DNA of 64,000 bases from Flavobacterium sp. Root186 (GCF_001428525.1 NZ_LMHW01000013.1:759738-823737), one strand, 5' to 3'; counted from the stretch's first letter, positions 25,764 through 34,810 are shown. Made by a program: numbers and translations. Notes: generated by a model not told the origin, from the sequence alone.

Positions 25764-26456
25764 CTATTTTTTCTTCTCTTTCAAATTTTGAGAAAAGAAT
25801 TCAATTGCACGCCCTTTTAATTTATCAAGAGGAAGTTTATTACTTTCGAATTCGTAGAAATTAAGATATCCGTCGTTTTTAAAGCATAAAGCATAACCAT
25901 TATATCTTTTACTTTCTTTGGTTATTTTGTATGATATCGCCTTAACATCTCCAATAGTATTTTCTACTTTAAACTTTTGCAGATTAGCACTGTTTTTTAA
26001 GCTTTTAAAACTTGGTTCTATTTCTCCTTTAGATTCAAAATCGTGAATAAAAACATTTAGATTATCCGGCGATTTAAACGCCATTCGCAAGGAATCATCG
26101 TGCCTGTTTTGAAGATAAAAATCCTTTGGTATTTTTATCTGAGTATCTAATGCAATGTATATTAGTGAATCTTTTGCTAGCTTTTGAATACCGTAATTAT
26201 CTTTTTGCAAAGCCGATAAACTATCTAAACTTTCATAATTAGAATACAATATAGCATTAGACATTTTCCTTTGCATTTCTTGATGCTGTCTAAAATTCTC
26301 TTTCATGGCTTCCTGAGAATTTCGAAAACTTTCCATTACAGGATCATTTTCATAACGGGGCTTATTCATATTGGAACAAGTATACAAGAGTCTGCCACCT
26401 AAAATTATAACAGATAAAACACTTAATACGGTTCTCCAGGTTGATCTTTCGTCCAT
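25764..26456 (-). CDS. Membrane-anchored protein of unknown function
   Basis: 230 residues with one N-terminal span (TVLSVLSVIILGGRLLYTCS) and an exported polar domain. The region MESFRNSQEAMKENFRQHQEMQRKMSNAIL is likely helical or coiled coil. Later sequence (YIALDTQIKIPKDFYLQNRHDDSLRMAFKSPDNLNVFIHDFESKG) suggests an alpha/beta domain. It lies 2 bp after the largest of the three paralogous lipoproteins, so the pair is surely one operon. No family was recognised. Confidence 0.75.
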   Translation of the reverse strand: MDERSTWRTVLSVLSVIILGGRLLYTCSNMNKPRYENDPVMESFRNSQEAMKENFRQHQEMQRKMSNAILYSNYESLDSLSALQKDNYGIQKLAKDSLIYIALDTQIKIPKDFYLQNRHDDSLRMAFKSPDNLNVFIHDFESKGEIEPSFKSLKNSANLQKFKVENTIGDVKAISYKITKESKRYNGYALCFKNDGYLNFYEFESNKLPLDKLKGRAIEFFSQNLKEKKK

Positions 26457-26458
26457 GA

Positions 26459-27235
26459 TTATTTCAAGTCTTTTCCTGTCAAAACAATATCATTTACCAA
26501 TTTACCCTTTGTATCCTGGTATACATATTTTATTGTTGTAATGTTATAACGCTGTATAGACCCCAGAATAGTTTTTAAATCACTGCTTCTCAAAATACTT
26601 TCTTTCATTAAAACTTTTGCTCCTTCTCCTTTAAGCAATTCAGAATATTGTTTTGGCACTTCAATTTTATAAACCAATTCATTTTTATCGCTAATTTCAA
26701 TTTTCAGGATTTTTGTTCCGTCTTCATTTACAATTGGCATATTTTGGTTCATTATAGCCAGCATTTGCTGCATCTCAGGATTCATACCAGAACTTGAAAG
26801 TTCTTTTCTATCTATAGAAGTTGTAGCATTTTTGCTTAATATTCGATTTAACTCTTTTTCATCTACTTTCAATTCAGCAAGTATTGTACTATTATTGGCT
26901 AAAAAAAACATTTCGAATGTAACTCCTTCTTTAATTAGTTCCATTGAGGCTTCATCGCTTTTCAACATTTCACTAAGTAAAGCCGGAAACATTTGATTAT
27001 AAATAGATTTACTGGATTCGTTTTGTTCTAAATTAGTATCAATTCTTATTTCAACTTTATTTTCATTTAAAAAAGCTTTTGCACTTGCGCTGCTGATAAT
27101 ATCATTATGAAAAAGCGCACTCGAATTATTAAACGTATTAACGTATTCCTGAATTTTTTGCTTGGTATTTTTGCAGCTTACTAAAAACAAAGCAATAGCA
27201 ATCGTGCATGTGATTTGGGTAATTTTTTTGATCAT
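26459..27235 (-). CDS. Lipoprotein, paralogue 1 of a tandem family (long form)
   Basis: 258 residues with lipobox Cys21 (ALFLVSCKNTKQKIQEYVN). Residues 1-140 are similar to the two next genes: SCKN(T/A)KQK(I/L)QE, SAKAFLNENKVEIRIDTNL, and EGVTFEMFFLANNSTILAE. The C-terminal 115 residues (from about DRKELSSSGMNPEMQQMLAIM) are absent from the others. The anchored protein would face the periplasm or the outer surface. Candidate -7 box at 27268-27275. No function is known to me. Confidence 0.75.
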   Translation of the reverse strand: MIKKITQITCTIAIALFLVSCKNTKQKIQEYVNTFNNSSALFHNDIISSASAKAFLNENKVEIRIDTNLEQNESSKSIYNQMFPALLSEMLKSDEASMELIKEGVTFEMFFLANNSTILAELKVDEKELNRILSKNATTSIDRKELSSSGMNPEMQQMLAIMNQNMPIVNEDGTKILKIEISDKNELVYKIEVPKQYSELLKGEGAKVLMKESILRSSDLKTILGSIQRYNITTIKYVYQDTKGKLVNDIVLTGKDLK

Positions 27236-27267
27236 AGTTTTAAAATTTTATTAAGTAGACTTTTACA

Positions 27268-27275
27268 CAAACATA
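27268..27275 (-). promoter_or_regulatory. -7 box TATGTTTG of lipoprotein paralogue 1
   Basis: The plus strand reads CAAACATA, 33 bases before the ATG. The same CAAACATAAC phrase stands at 27840 before paralogue 2. Confidence 0.55.
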
Positions 27276-27323
27276 ACTTAATGTTAGAATTAATCCAAAA
27301 GAATTATTTTTCTTAACCAAAAG

Positions 27324-27358
27324 AAAATAGCCTCTCTGATTTACAAAGAGGCTATTTT
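27324..27358 (-). terminator. Terminator of lipoprotein paralogue 2
   Basis: AAAATAGCCTCT paired with AGAGGCTATTTT (27347-27358), an 11-base loop, and T-rich flanks. It closes the transcript of the gene at 27377-27808. Confidence 0.85.
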
Positions 27359-27376
27359 CAATACTTTAATTTTAAC

Positions 27377-27808
27377 TTAAAGTTTGGCTGTTTCCTTATT
27401 TCCTGCTGCAGTTCCTTCTAAAACTGCTAATTCTTCTTTATCAACTGTTCTTTTAGCTAAAATAATATTATTGTAGGCCAAAAAGTAAACATCAAACTTT
27501 ACACCTTCGCCAATTAATTCTGTAGAGATCTGATCATTCTTAATCATTTCTTTTAGCAAATCAGGAAATGAATTAGCAGCGGCCTGCTTATTAGCTTCAT
27601 CACCTTCTAAGTTTGTCTCAATTCTAATTTCAATTTTATTATCATTTAAAAATGCTTTCGCAGAAGTACTGGTAATCCCGTTACCTTTTATGGAAGATGA
27701 GTTATTGTAGGTACTTACATGTTCCTGAATTTTTTGCTTGGTATTTTTACAACTTACCAGCAATAATGCAATAGCAAAAGCAAATGCGATTTGGGTAATT
27801 TTTTTCAT
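27377..27808 (-). CDS. Lipoprotein, paralogue 2 of a tandem family
   Basis: 143 residues with a lipobox Cys at about 20 (ALLLVSCKNTKQKIQEHVS). It closely matches paralogue 1 in SAKAFLNDNKIEIRIETNLEGDEANKQ and in GVKFDVYFLAYNNIILAKRTVDKEELA. It is a single-gene unit between two terminators, with its own -7 box at 27840. It ends soon after the region shared by all three, so it looks like the minimal family unit. Confidence 0.75.
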   Translation of the reverse strand: MKKITQIAFAFAIALLLVSCKNTKQKIQEHVSTYNNSSSIKGNGITSTSAKAFLNDNKIEIRIETNLEGDEANKQAAANSFPDLLKEMIKNDQISTELIGEGVKFDVYFLAYNNIILAKRTVDKEELAVLEGTAAGNKETAKL

Positions 27809-27839
27809 AATTTTTTAGGTTTTTGGTTTATTTTTAACT

Positions 27840-27847
27840 CAAACATA
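27840..27847 (-). promoter_or_regulatory. -7 box TATGTTTG of lipoprotein paralogue 2
   Basis: The plus strand reads CAAACATA, 32 bases before the ATG, the same distance as at paralogue 1. The promoter seems to have been copied with the gene. Confidence 0.55.
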
Positions 27848-27961
27848 ACAAAATTATAACACAAAAGCAAAGTGAAGCCGTAAAAGTTTAAAATGTAACT
27901 ATTTAACTACAAATCAATTGTCTTAATGAAAGAATGAAAAGAATTAACTTAATAACTAAAA

Positions 27962-27993
27962 AAATCCTCTTTAAAATTGTTTGAAGAGGATTT
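27962..27993 (-). terminator. Terminator of lipoprotein paralogue 3
   Basis: AAATCCTCTT paired with AAGAGGATTT (27984-27993). It lies 20 bp after the stop of the gene at 28013-28417. Confidence 0.8.
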
Positions 27994-28012
27994 AATAAAT
28001 ATAAGCTGAATA

Positions 28013-28417
28013 TTATTTTAGCAATTCAGCCAGAGATTCTTTGTTGATTATTTGTTTTACAAAAACGGTATTATCATCGGCTAAAAAATAGGTATCAAAC
28101 TGAACACCTTCTTCAACCAGTTGTTTAGGAATTTGATCTTTGTTAATCATTTCTTTTAATAGTTTCGGAAACGACGACTCCGCTTTTGCTTTATTAGCTG
28201 CATTTTGTCCTAAATTAGTTTCAAATCGCAATTCGATTTTATCATCATTAATATATCCTCTTGCAGTTGTAAGCGTAACATCTTCAGCTTTAAAATTTGC
28301 AGCTGTACTGTTATAAGTTATTACATATTCCTGAAGTTTTTGTTTTGCGTTTTTACAGCTTACAAGCATCAAAACCATAATAACGGTACATATAATCTGA
28401 CTTACTTTCCTATTCAT
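28013..28417 (-). CDS. Lipoprotein, paralogue 3 of a tandem family
   Basis: 134 residues with lipobox Cys21 (VLMLVSCKNAKQKLQEYVI). It shares FETNLGQNAANKAKAESSFP and EEGVQFDTYFLADDNTVFVK with the neighbouring paralogues. It starts 11 bp after the GH88 gene on the same strand and lacks a promoter of its own, so it is co-transcribed with that enzyme. The function is unknown. Confidence 0.75.
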   Translation of the reverse strand: MNRKVSQIICTVIMVLMLVSCKNAKQKLQEYVITYNSTAANFKAEDVTLTTARGYINDDKIELRFETNLGQNAANKAKAESSFPKLLKEMINKDQIPKQLVEEGVQFDTYFLADDNTVFVKQIINKESLAELLK

Positions 28418-28428
28418 AATTTAAAATT

Positions 28429-29607
28429 TTATTTTAATTTTTGAAGTCTTAAAAGAGCCTCAAGATAATAATAATCTGCATAGTTTATAGAGCAGTCAAT
28501 TTCGCTTCCGGCAGGTTTATGACCAGTTGAATGCAATAAAAATGCTGAATTCACATCGTGACTTTGGTAATTATTTGAAAGCGAAACAATCATTTTTTTA
28601 GATTTTGTCAAATATTCGTTTTTCAGTGTTTTATCCTTCGTATAAGAACTTAATTCTAAAAGTGCAGAAGAAACAATTGCTGACGCAGAAGCATCTCTTG
28701 GAGCATTTGGAATATCTGGTGCATTAAAATCCCAATACGGAACTAAATCTTCTGTTGTCAATTTATCCAGATAAACACGAGTCAGTTTATGTGCAAAATC
28801 AAGGAATTTAGGATCTTTTGTTTCTCTGTAAACCATTGTAAATCCGTAAATTGCCCACGCCTGCCCGCGCGCCCACATACTATCATCGCTATAACCCTGC
28901 GCGGTTCTTCCTTTTATTTTTTTACCGGTTTCATAATCATAAATTATAACGTGATATGAAGTATTATCTGGTCTAAAATGATTTGCCATTGTCGTTTCGG
29001 CATGTTTTACAGCAATATCATACAGTTTTTTATTTCCGCCATTTTTAGATGCCCAAAACAACAATTCTAAATTCATCATATTATCGATGATTGTGTTGTG
29101 GCCTCCCATTTTATTGTGAGGCCAAGATTGAATTGTTCCCACTTTTGGATTAAAAAGTGTTGCCAGAGTATCGGCTGTTTTTAAAATGATTTCTTTGTAT
29201 GCTGCATTTTTTGTCAATCTGTATCCGTTTCCGAAGCTATTAAAAACCTGAAAACCCAAATCGTGATCGGCAGCTTTACTAACAGACAAAGGCGTTAAGA
29301 AACGAGTAAATTTATCTGCTTCTTTTTCCCATTTTTTATCTTTTGTAGCTTCATACAAAAACCACAATTCTCCAGGCCAGAATCCGCTTGTCCAGTCTTT
29401 GTAATTTACAAATTTCCAGTCTTTGCTTCCATTCGGAACCGTTCTTGGCGAAGTTCCGTCATCCGGAATTACTTTTAATGTTTTTGAAGCCTGCTCTGCG
29501 CAATAATCCAATTGTCTTTTAACATTAAACGAATTGTCTTTTTGAGAATAACCCTGATTTCCAAGAAGAAATAAAGCTGTAATCAGAGTAAAAAATTTTG
29601 CATTCAT
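28429..29607 (-). CDS. Exported GH88-family unsaturated glucuronyl/rhamnogalacturonyl hydrolase
   Basis: 392 residues with a signal peptide (FTLITALFLLGNQGYSQ). Sequence landmarks of GH88: SGFWPGELWFLYEAT, DHDLGFQVFNSFGNGY (first catalytic Asp), TIIDNMMNLELLFWAS (second catalytic Asp), and MWARGQAWAIYGFTMVYRETKDP. These enzymes hydrate the double bond of unsaturated uronic-acid oligosaccharides left by polysaccharide lyases, releasing the uronyl group. No lyase or SusC/D pair lies beside it, so the target glycan (host glycosaminoglycan, pectin or algal) is unclear. It is followed by a lipoprotein gene in the same operon. Confidence 0.9.
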   Translation of the reverse strand: MNAKFFTLITALFLLGNQGYSQKDNSFNVKRQLDYCAEQASKTLKVIPDDGTSPRTVPNGSKDWKFVNYKDWTSGFWPGELWFLYEATKDKKWEKEADKFTRFLTPLSVSKAADHDLGFQVFNSFGNGYRLTKNAAYKEIILKTADTLATLFNPKVGTIQSWPHNKMGGHNTIIDNMMNLELLFWASKNGGNKKLYDIAVKHAETTMANHFRPDNTSYHVIIYDYETGKKIKGRTAQGYSDDSMWARGQAWAIYGFTMVYRETKDPKFLDFAHKLTRVYLDKLTTEDLVPYWDFNAPDIPNAPRDASASAIVSSALLELSSYTKDKTLKNEYLTKSKKMIVSLSNNYQSHDVNSAFLLHSTGHKPAGSEIDCSINYADYYYLEALLRLQKLK

Positions 29608-29723
29608 GTGGTTATTTTTAGATAGATAGTTTTTCGAAACGATAAATTTATGAAATAAAGTAAACTTATTTTAGTCTTTGTATTTTTCGTTCCCTAAAAA
29701 TGTATTTTATTTTACTTTTTTTC

Positions 29724-29810
29724 TTGTCATTGCGAGGAACGGAAGCAACCGCACTAACAAAAGTTGAAAAGCTGGACCGTAATGGCACGCAGATTTAAAC
29801 AGATTTAATA
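29724..29810. repeat. Dispersed repeat fragments TCATTGCGAGGAACGGAAGC and ACGCAGATTTAAACAGATT
   Basis: The gap before the DUF2809 gene carries a phrase at about 29728-29747 that resembles a short repeat seen in many bacterial genomes (recalled, not searched). A second phrase, ACGCAGATTTAAACAGATT, follows at about 29788-29806. No paired arm is present, so both look like remnants. Confidence 0.5.
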
Positions 29811-29818
29811 TACATTTG
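29811..29818 (+). promoter_or_regulatory. -7 box TACATTTG of the DUF2809 gene
   Basis: A perfect TAnnTTTG box, 26 bases before the TTG start at 29844. Confidence 0.55.
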
Positions 29819-29843
29819 CTCCTAACCAAACCTACCTAGAACT

Positions 29844-30227
29844 TTGAAAAAATCCAGAATCCAGTATTTCGTTTTATTTCTCTGCACCATTCTTCTTGGA
29901 ATCCTTTCAAGGAAAATCTCCTTTATTCCTTTATGGATTGGCGACTTTCTTTATGCCGTTATGATTTATTTTTTGGTTAGAATATTTCTTCCAAATAAAA
30001 AAGCCCTTATAGTTGCTTTATTTTCTCTTTTACTATGTTACTGCATCGAGTTTTTGCAGCTTTATCAGGCAGAATGGATTATTGAACTTCGAAAAACACT
30101 TTTTGGAAGATATGTATTGGGGCAAGGTTTTCTCTGGTCAGATATTTTAGCTTATACTTTTGGAATTATTATCGCTTTTCTTATTGAAAAAAAGGCTTTG
30201 AATTACCTCAATCAAAAGTCTGCGTAA
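29844..30227 (+). CDS. DUF2809-family small membrane protein
   Basis: 127 residues with about four membrane segments (YFVLFLCTILLGILSR, WIGDFLYAVMIYFLVRIFL, KALIVALFSLLLCYCIEFLQL, WSDILAYTFGIIIAFLIE). The IPLWIGDFLYAVMIYFLV and GFLWSDILAYTFGI motifs fit DUF2809. The start is TTG, placed by the -7 box 26 bases upstream; no ATG lies near. The end overlaps the convergent ABC transporter gene by 20 bp. The function is unknown. Confidence 0.8.
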   Translation: MKKSRIQYFVLFLCTILLGILSRKISFIPLWIGDFLYAVMIYFLVRIFLPNKKALIVALFSLLLCYCIEFLQLYQAEWIIELRKTLFGRYVLGQGFLWSDILAYTFGIIIAFLIEKKALNYLNQKSA

Positions 30228-31986
30228 TTTTCTCAATATTTAAGCTGTTCGCCATTGCCATGAATATTTGATAATATGCTCCTTTATTATCATACAATTC
30301 ATCATGCGTTCCTTTTTCGACACATCTTCCTTTTTCTAAAACAATAATATTGGAGGCATCGATAATTTGAGAAATGCTATGCGATATAATAATCACAGTT
30401 CTGTCTTTTTTAATTGCGTCTAAAGATTTTTTAATTTGTTCAGTAGCAATTGCATCTAAACTTGCGGTTGGTTCGTCCAGAAAAATTATAGGCGGATTTT
30501 TCAGAAAAAGTCTCGCAATAGCAATCCGCTGCTGCTGTCCTCCAGAAAGTAAATGCGCATCAGAATCATAGCCTTTTGGCAATTGAATAATTTGTTCGTG
30601 AATGTAGGCTTGTTTTGCAGCTTCAATAACTTCCGGTTGTGACGCTTCCGGATTTCCGTATAAAATATTCTCCCCAATTGTGCCTTTAAAAATGTGATTT
30701 TTCTGAAGTACTAATCCAATATTTTTACGGAGAAAATTAGTGTCATAATCCACTAAATCAATTCCATCTAAAAAGATTTGTCCGGATGAAGGCTGATAAA
30801 ATTTATCCAGTAAATTAATAATCGTACTTTTTCCGGCTCCGCTTAATCCAACCAAAGCAGTCGTTTCGTTAGGTTTTACTGTAAAATTAATATCATAAAG
30901 TGCCTGAGTTCCGTTTGGATAAACAAAATCAACATTTTTTACCTCAATTAATCCGGTAATTTTTTCCGGAATATAATCGCCGCTGGTTTCTATTTCCTGT
31001 TCAGATTCTAAAATATCAAAAAAACCTTCTGAGTAAATTAAAGCATCGTTTACTTCATCATAAATTCGGTGCAATTGTCTAATTGGCGACGAAACATTAT
31101 TAAACAACATAATATGAAACATTATGGCACCAATTGTCATTTGATTATTTAAAACAAAATAAGCAGTCAAAATTATGATAATCACCACTCCTATCTGCTC
31201 GACAAAACTTTTAATACTTTCAAAAATAAAACTGGTTTTTCTGGTTGCCAGTTGATTTTCGGTCATTTCGTATTGAATTTTTTCATGGCGGTCTGCTTCA
31301 GTCGATTCGCGCACAAAAGATTTAATTACTGTTATCGATTCTATTAAACTTATGATTCCGTTATTTTTGGTTTCGCGATAATTACGCATTCTTCGTCTGA
31401 AACCGCTCAGTTTTGCAGCTTGTAATTGACTTATGTAAAAGTAAATCGGAATAATACACAAACTTACCAAACCCACATAAACATTGGCATAAAACATAAT
31501 AACCAAAGCCACAAAAGCATTGGCAAATAAGGGCAGAATATCAATAAAAAAGTTTTGAACTAATCGTGTTAAACTGCTAATCCCAAGATCTATTCTGGTT
31601 TGGAGTTTTCCGCTTTCATTTTCATCAGAAGTATAAAACTCCATTCTGTAACTTAGAATTTTTTCTACAATTGTCTGCGAGATATCACGGGTTATAAAAA
31701 TACGGAGTTTTTCTCCGTAGAATTTTTGCCCGAATTGTACAATTGAGTTTACCAACTCTTTAGTAAGCAATACGATACTAATTATACCCAATAAATGAAA
31801 TCCTTTTGATAAAGGTTCATGCGCGACCATTAAATTATTGATTGTGTCAACTGTATATTTTAATATTAAGGCATTTACCTGCGCTGCAAATGAACCTAAA
31901 AATGTGAGCAGTAAAGTTGCAATTACCATTTTTTTGTACGGTTTTACAAATGGCATTATTTTTTTATACAGTACTGATAATTGCAT
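30208..31986 (-). CDS. ABC transporter, fused permease and ATPase (exporter type)
   Basis: 592 residues. An N-terminal six-span ABC transmembrane domain (residues 1-310) is followed by a nucleotide-binding domain with Walker A GLSGAGKST, signature LLSGGQQQRIAIAR, Walker B IIFLDEPTAS and H-loop IISHSIS. This is the half-transporter exporter layout that acts as a homodimer, moving lipids, peptides or drugs out of the cytoplasm. The substrate cannot be told. It is divergent from rdgB: the two -7 boxes lie only 7 bases apart. Confidence 0.93.
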   Translation of the reverse strand: MQLSVLYKKIMPFVKPYKKMVIATLLLTFLGSFAAQVNALILKYTVDTINNLMVAHEPLSKGFHLLGIISIVLLTKELVNSIVQFGQKFYGEKLRIFITRDISQTIVEKILSYRMEFYTSDENESGKLQTRIDLGISSLTRLVQNFFIDILPLFANAFVALVIMFYANVYVGLVSLCIIPIYFYISQLQAAKLSGFRRRMRNYRETKNNGIISLIESITVIKSFVRESTEADRHEKIQYEMTENQLATRKTSFIFESIKSFVEQIGVVIIIILTAYFVLNNQMTIGAIMFHIMLFNNVSSPIRQLHRIYDEVNDALIYSEGFFDILESEQEIETSGDYIPEKITGLIEVKNVDFVYPNGTQALYDINFTVKPNETTALVGLSGAGKSTIINLLDKFYQPSSGQIFLDGIDLVDYDTNFLRKNIGLVLQKNHIFKGTIGENILYGNPEASQPEVIEAAKQAYIHEQIIQLPKGYDSDAHLLSGGQQQRIAIARLFLKNPPIIFLDEPTASLDAIATEQIKKSLDAIKKDRTVIIISHSISQIIDASNIIVLEKGRCVEKGTHDELYDNKGAYYQIFMAMANSLNIEKITQTFD

Positions 31987-32010
31987 TTATTTTAATTTTA
32001 GGTAATATAT

Positions 32011-32018
32011 CAAATATA
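32011..32018 (-). promoter_or_regulatory. -7 box TATATTTG of the ABC transporter
   Basis: The plus strand reads CAAATATA, 24 bases before the ATG at 31986. The rdgB box stands at 32026-32033 on the other strand. Confidence 0.6.
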
Positions 32019-32025
32019 AGAATTC

Positions 32026-32033
32026 TAAATTTG
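32026..32033 (+). promoter_or_regulatory. -7 box TAAATTTG of rdgB
   Basis: A perfect TAnnTTTG box 34 bases before the ATG at 32068. The two divergent promoters must share DNA and may compete. Confidence 0.6.
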
Positions 32034-32067
32034 TGTTTAAATAGTCTTACACCTAAATATACAAAAT

Positions 32068-32646
32068 ATGAAACTGGTTTTCGCTTCAAATAATTTAAAT
32101 AAAATCAAGGAAATTCAAAGCATTCTAAACGGATCTATTCAATTATTAAGCTTAGAAGATATTGGCTGTCACGAAGAAATTCCTGAAACTGCTGATACAA
32201 TCGAGGGCAATGCGATTTTAAAAGCCAATTATGTAACCGAAAAATATGGTTATGATTGTTTTGCTGATGATACCGGTTTGGAAGTGAAAGCTTTAAACGG
32301 AGAACCCGGAGTTTATTCCGCACGATATGCCGGAGAACAAAAAAATGCCGACGATAATATGAACAAGCTTTTGGAGGCTTTAAAAAATGAAGAAAACCGC
32401 AGCGCACAGTTCAAGACCGTTATTGCTTTAAATTTAGAAGGAAAGCAGCATCTTTTTACCAGTTTGGCAAAAGGAAATATTACTTTAAATAAAACCGGAA
32501 ATCATGGTTTTGGGTATGATCCGATATTTCAGCCTGAAAATTACAGTGAAACTTTTGCCGAATTATCTTCAGAAATCAAAAATAAAATCAGTCATCGTGC
32601 AAAAGCAACTCAGCAACTAATTGATTTCCTGAACTCCACAAAATAA
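32068..32646 (+). CDS. rdgB: Non-canonical purine NTP pyrophosphatase (RdgB/HAM1)
   Basis: 192 residues, the usual length. It hydrolyses dITP, ITP and XTP to monophosphates and so keeps deaminated purines out of DNA and RNA. Family motifs are all present: FASNNLNKIKEIQ at the N-terminus, CFADDTGLEVKALNGEPGVYSARYAG with the catalytic Asp, and NHGFGYDPIFQPE for substrate binding, then the ISHRAKA near the C-terminus. Cytoplasmic, transcribed alone. Confidence 0.96.
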   Translation: MKLVFASNNLNKIKEIQSILNGSIQLLSLEDIGCHEEIPETADTIEGNAILKANYVTEKYGYDCFADDTGLEVKALNGEPGVYSARYAGEQKNADDNMNKLLEALKNEENRSAQFKTVIALNLEGKQHLFTSLAKGNITLNKTGNHGFGYDPIFQPENYSETFAELSSEIKNKISHRAKATQQLIDFLNSTK

Positions 32647-32811
32647 TTGTTTAAAATACAACATTTTAAAGGGTAAATTTTATATTACTAGACGTAAAAT
32701 TATTCATTTTCTTATCAAATTGATTTTGCGATAAACATAACTTTTTGATAATCAAATCATAACAAATGTATAATTCTTAAAAATGCATTAGTTTATGTGG
32801 AATATTAACAG

Positions 32812-32819
32812 TAATTTTG
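32812..32819 (+). promoter_or_regulatory. -7 box TAATTTTG of the DEAD-box helicase
   Basis: A perfect TAnnTTTG box 21 bases before the ATG at 32841. Confidence 0.6.
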
Positions 32820-32840
32820 CACCCTATTTTAAATACACAT

Positions 32841-34751
32841 ATGAATAAATTTGAACAATTAGGATTGAATGAATCGTTACTGAAGGCGATTTTAGATCTA
32901 GGATTTGAGAATCCGTCAGAAGTACAGGAGAAAGCGATTCCCCTATTATTGGAAAAAGACACAGATATGGTTGCGTTGGCTCAGACAGGGACAGGGAAAA
33001 CGGCAGCTTTCGGTTTTCCGCTAATTCAAAAAATTGATGCTGACAACAGAAATACACAAGCATTAGTTTTATCGCCAACACGAGAACTTTGTTTACAGAT
33101 TACCAACGAACTTAAAAACTACTCAAAATACGAGAAAGGTATTAATGTGGTAGCAGTTTACGGCGGGGCTAGTATTACAGAGCAAGCTAGAGACATTAAA
33201 AGAGGAGCACAAATTATTGTGGCAACTCCAGGAAGAATGCAAGACATGATTAACAGAGGTTTAGTAAACATTAAAAATATAGATTACTGTATTTTGGATG
33301 AGGCTGACGAAATGTTGAACATGGGATTTTATGAGGATATCGTATCTATTTTATCAGATACTCCAGATCAAAAAAGCACATGGTTGTTCTCTGCAACTAT
33401 GCCGCAAGAGGTTGCCAGAATTGCAAAACAATTCATGAGCGAACCGGTAGAAATTACTGTTGGTGCTAAGAACTCAGGTTCTGCAACAGTTTCTCACGAA
33501 TTTTACTTAGTAAATGCCCGTGATCGTTACGAAGCTTTAAAACGTTTAGCCGATGCAAATCCAGATATTTTTTCTGTGGTTTTCTGTCGTACTAAAAGAG
33601 ATACACAGGCTGTAGCCGAAAAATTAATTGAAGATGGATATAGCGCTGCTGCATTGCACGGAGATTTATCTCAGGCGCAACGTGATGGTGTAATGAAATC
33701 TTTCCGTGGAAGACAAATTCAGATGCTTGTTGCTACTGACGTTGCTGCACGTGGTATTGACGTTGATAATATTACTCACGTAGTAAATTACCAGCTTCCT
33801 GACGAGATTGAAACTTACAATCACCGTTCTGGACGTACTGGTAGAGCTGGAAAATTAGGAACTTCTATTGTAATTGTTACAAAAAGTGAGTTGCGTAAAA
33901 TTTCTTCTATCGAAAGAATCATCAAACAAAAATTCGAAGAAAAATCTATTCCATCTGGAATTGAAATCTGCGAAATTCAATTATTGCACTTAGCAAACAA
34001 AATTAAGGATACTGAGGTTGATCACGAAATTGACAACTATTTACCAGCAATTAACAATGTTCTTGAAGGTTTATCTAAAGAAGAATTGATTAAGAAAATG
34101 GTTTCAGTAGAATTTAACCGTTTTATTGCTTACTACAAAAAGAACAGAGATATTTCAACTCAATCTGGAGAAAGACGCGAAAGAAGCGATTCTGAGCCAA
34201 GAGAATTCAATAATAACGGAGCAGTTCGTTACTTTGTAAACATTGGTTCAAGAGACAACTTCGATTGGATGACTCTTAAAGATTACCTGAAAGAAACGTT
34301 AGACTTAGGTCGTGATGACGTTTTCAAAGTAGATGTAAAAGAAGGTTTCTCTTTCTTTAACACTGATCCTGAGCATACTGATAAAGTTATGGAAGTATTA
34401 AACAACGTACAATTAGAAGGACGTCGTATTAATGTTGAAATTTCTAAAAATGACGGCGGCGGAAGACGTGACCATAACGGACGTTCTGGTGGCGGAAGAA
34501 GCTCTGGAGGCCCAAGAAGAGAAGGAAATTTTGCTCCAAGACGTGAAGGTTCTGGAGGAGGTTTTAGAAGCGACAGAAATTCAGCTCCTAGAGAAGGTGG
34601 TTTCAGAAGCGATAGAAATTCATCTGCTCCTAAAAGAGAAGGTGGTTTTAGAAGCTCAGCTCCAAGAAACGAAGGAAGTTCTGATAGAGCTCCAAGACGT
34701 TCTGAAAGCTTTGGTGATTCACCAAGACCAAGAAGACCAAGAAGAGATTAA
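32841..34751 (+). CDS. DEAD-box RNA helicase with DbpA-like RNA-binding domain and RG-rich tail
   Basis: 636 residues. The helicase core has the Q motif (FENPSEVQEKAIP), AQTGTGKT, PTREL, DEADEML, SAT, VATDVAARGIDV and HRSGRTGRAG. A DbpA-type RNA-binding domain follows (VRYFVNIGSRDNFDWMTLKDYLKETLDL, about 460-540), then about 95 residues of repeats of the GGFRSDRNSAPR type. The whole resembles CsdA/DeaD cold-shock helicases, which unwind RNA during ribosome assembly and decay. The tail is low complexity and gives a long false ORF in another frame. The ATG at 32841 is chosen over a TTG at 32817, which overlaps the -7 box. Confidence 0.93.
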   Translation: MNKFEQLGLNESLLKAILDLGFENPSEVQEKAIPLLLEKDTDMVALAQTGTGKTAAFGFPLIQKIDADNRNTQALVLSPTRELCLQITNELKNYSKYEKGINVVAVYGGASITEQARDIKRGAQIIVATPGRMQDMINRGLVNIKNIDYCILDEADEMLNMGFYEDIVSILSDTPDQKSTWLFSATMPQEVARIAKQFMSEPVEITVGAKNSGSATVSHEFYLVNARDRYEALKRLADANPDIFSVVFCRTKRDTQAVAEKLIEDGYSAAALHGDLSQAQRDGVMKSFRGRQIQMLVATDVAARGIDVDNITHVVNYQLPDEIETYNHRSGRTGRAGKLGTSIVIVTKSELRKISSIERIIKQKFEEKSIPSGIEICEIQLLHLANKIKDTEVDHEIDNYLPAINNVLEGLSKEELIKKMVSVEFNRFIAYYKKNRDISTQSGERRERSDSEPREFNNNGAVRYFVNIGSRDNFDWMTLKDYLKETLDLGRDDVFKVDVKEGFSFFNTDPEHTDKVMEVLNNVQLEGRRINVEISKNDGGGRRDHNGRSGGGRSSGGPRREGNFAPRREGSGGGFRSDRNSAPREGGFRSDRNSSAPKREGGFRSSAPRNEGSSDRAPRRSESFGDSPRPRRPRRD

Positions 34752-34770
34752 TTTTAATTATCTTAAATAC

Positions 34771-34810
34771 AAAATCCCAAATTCCAGACATAATTGGAAT
34801 TTGGGATTTT
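34771..34810 (+). terminator. Terminator of the DEAD-box helicase
   Basis: A 16-bp stem (AAAATCCCAAATTCCA and its complement at 34795-34810), 8-base loop, then further T. Confidence 0.92.
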
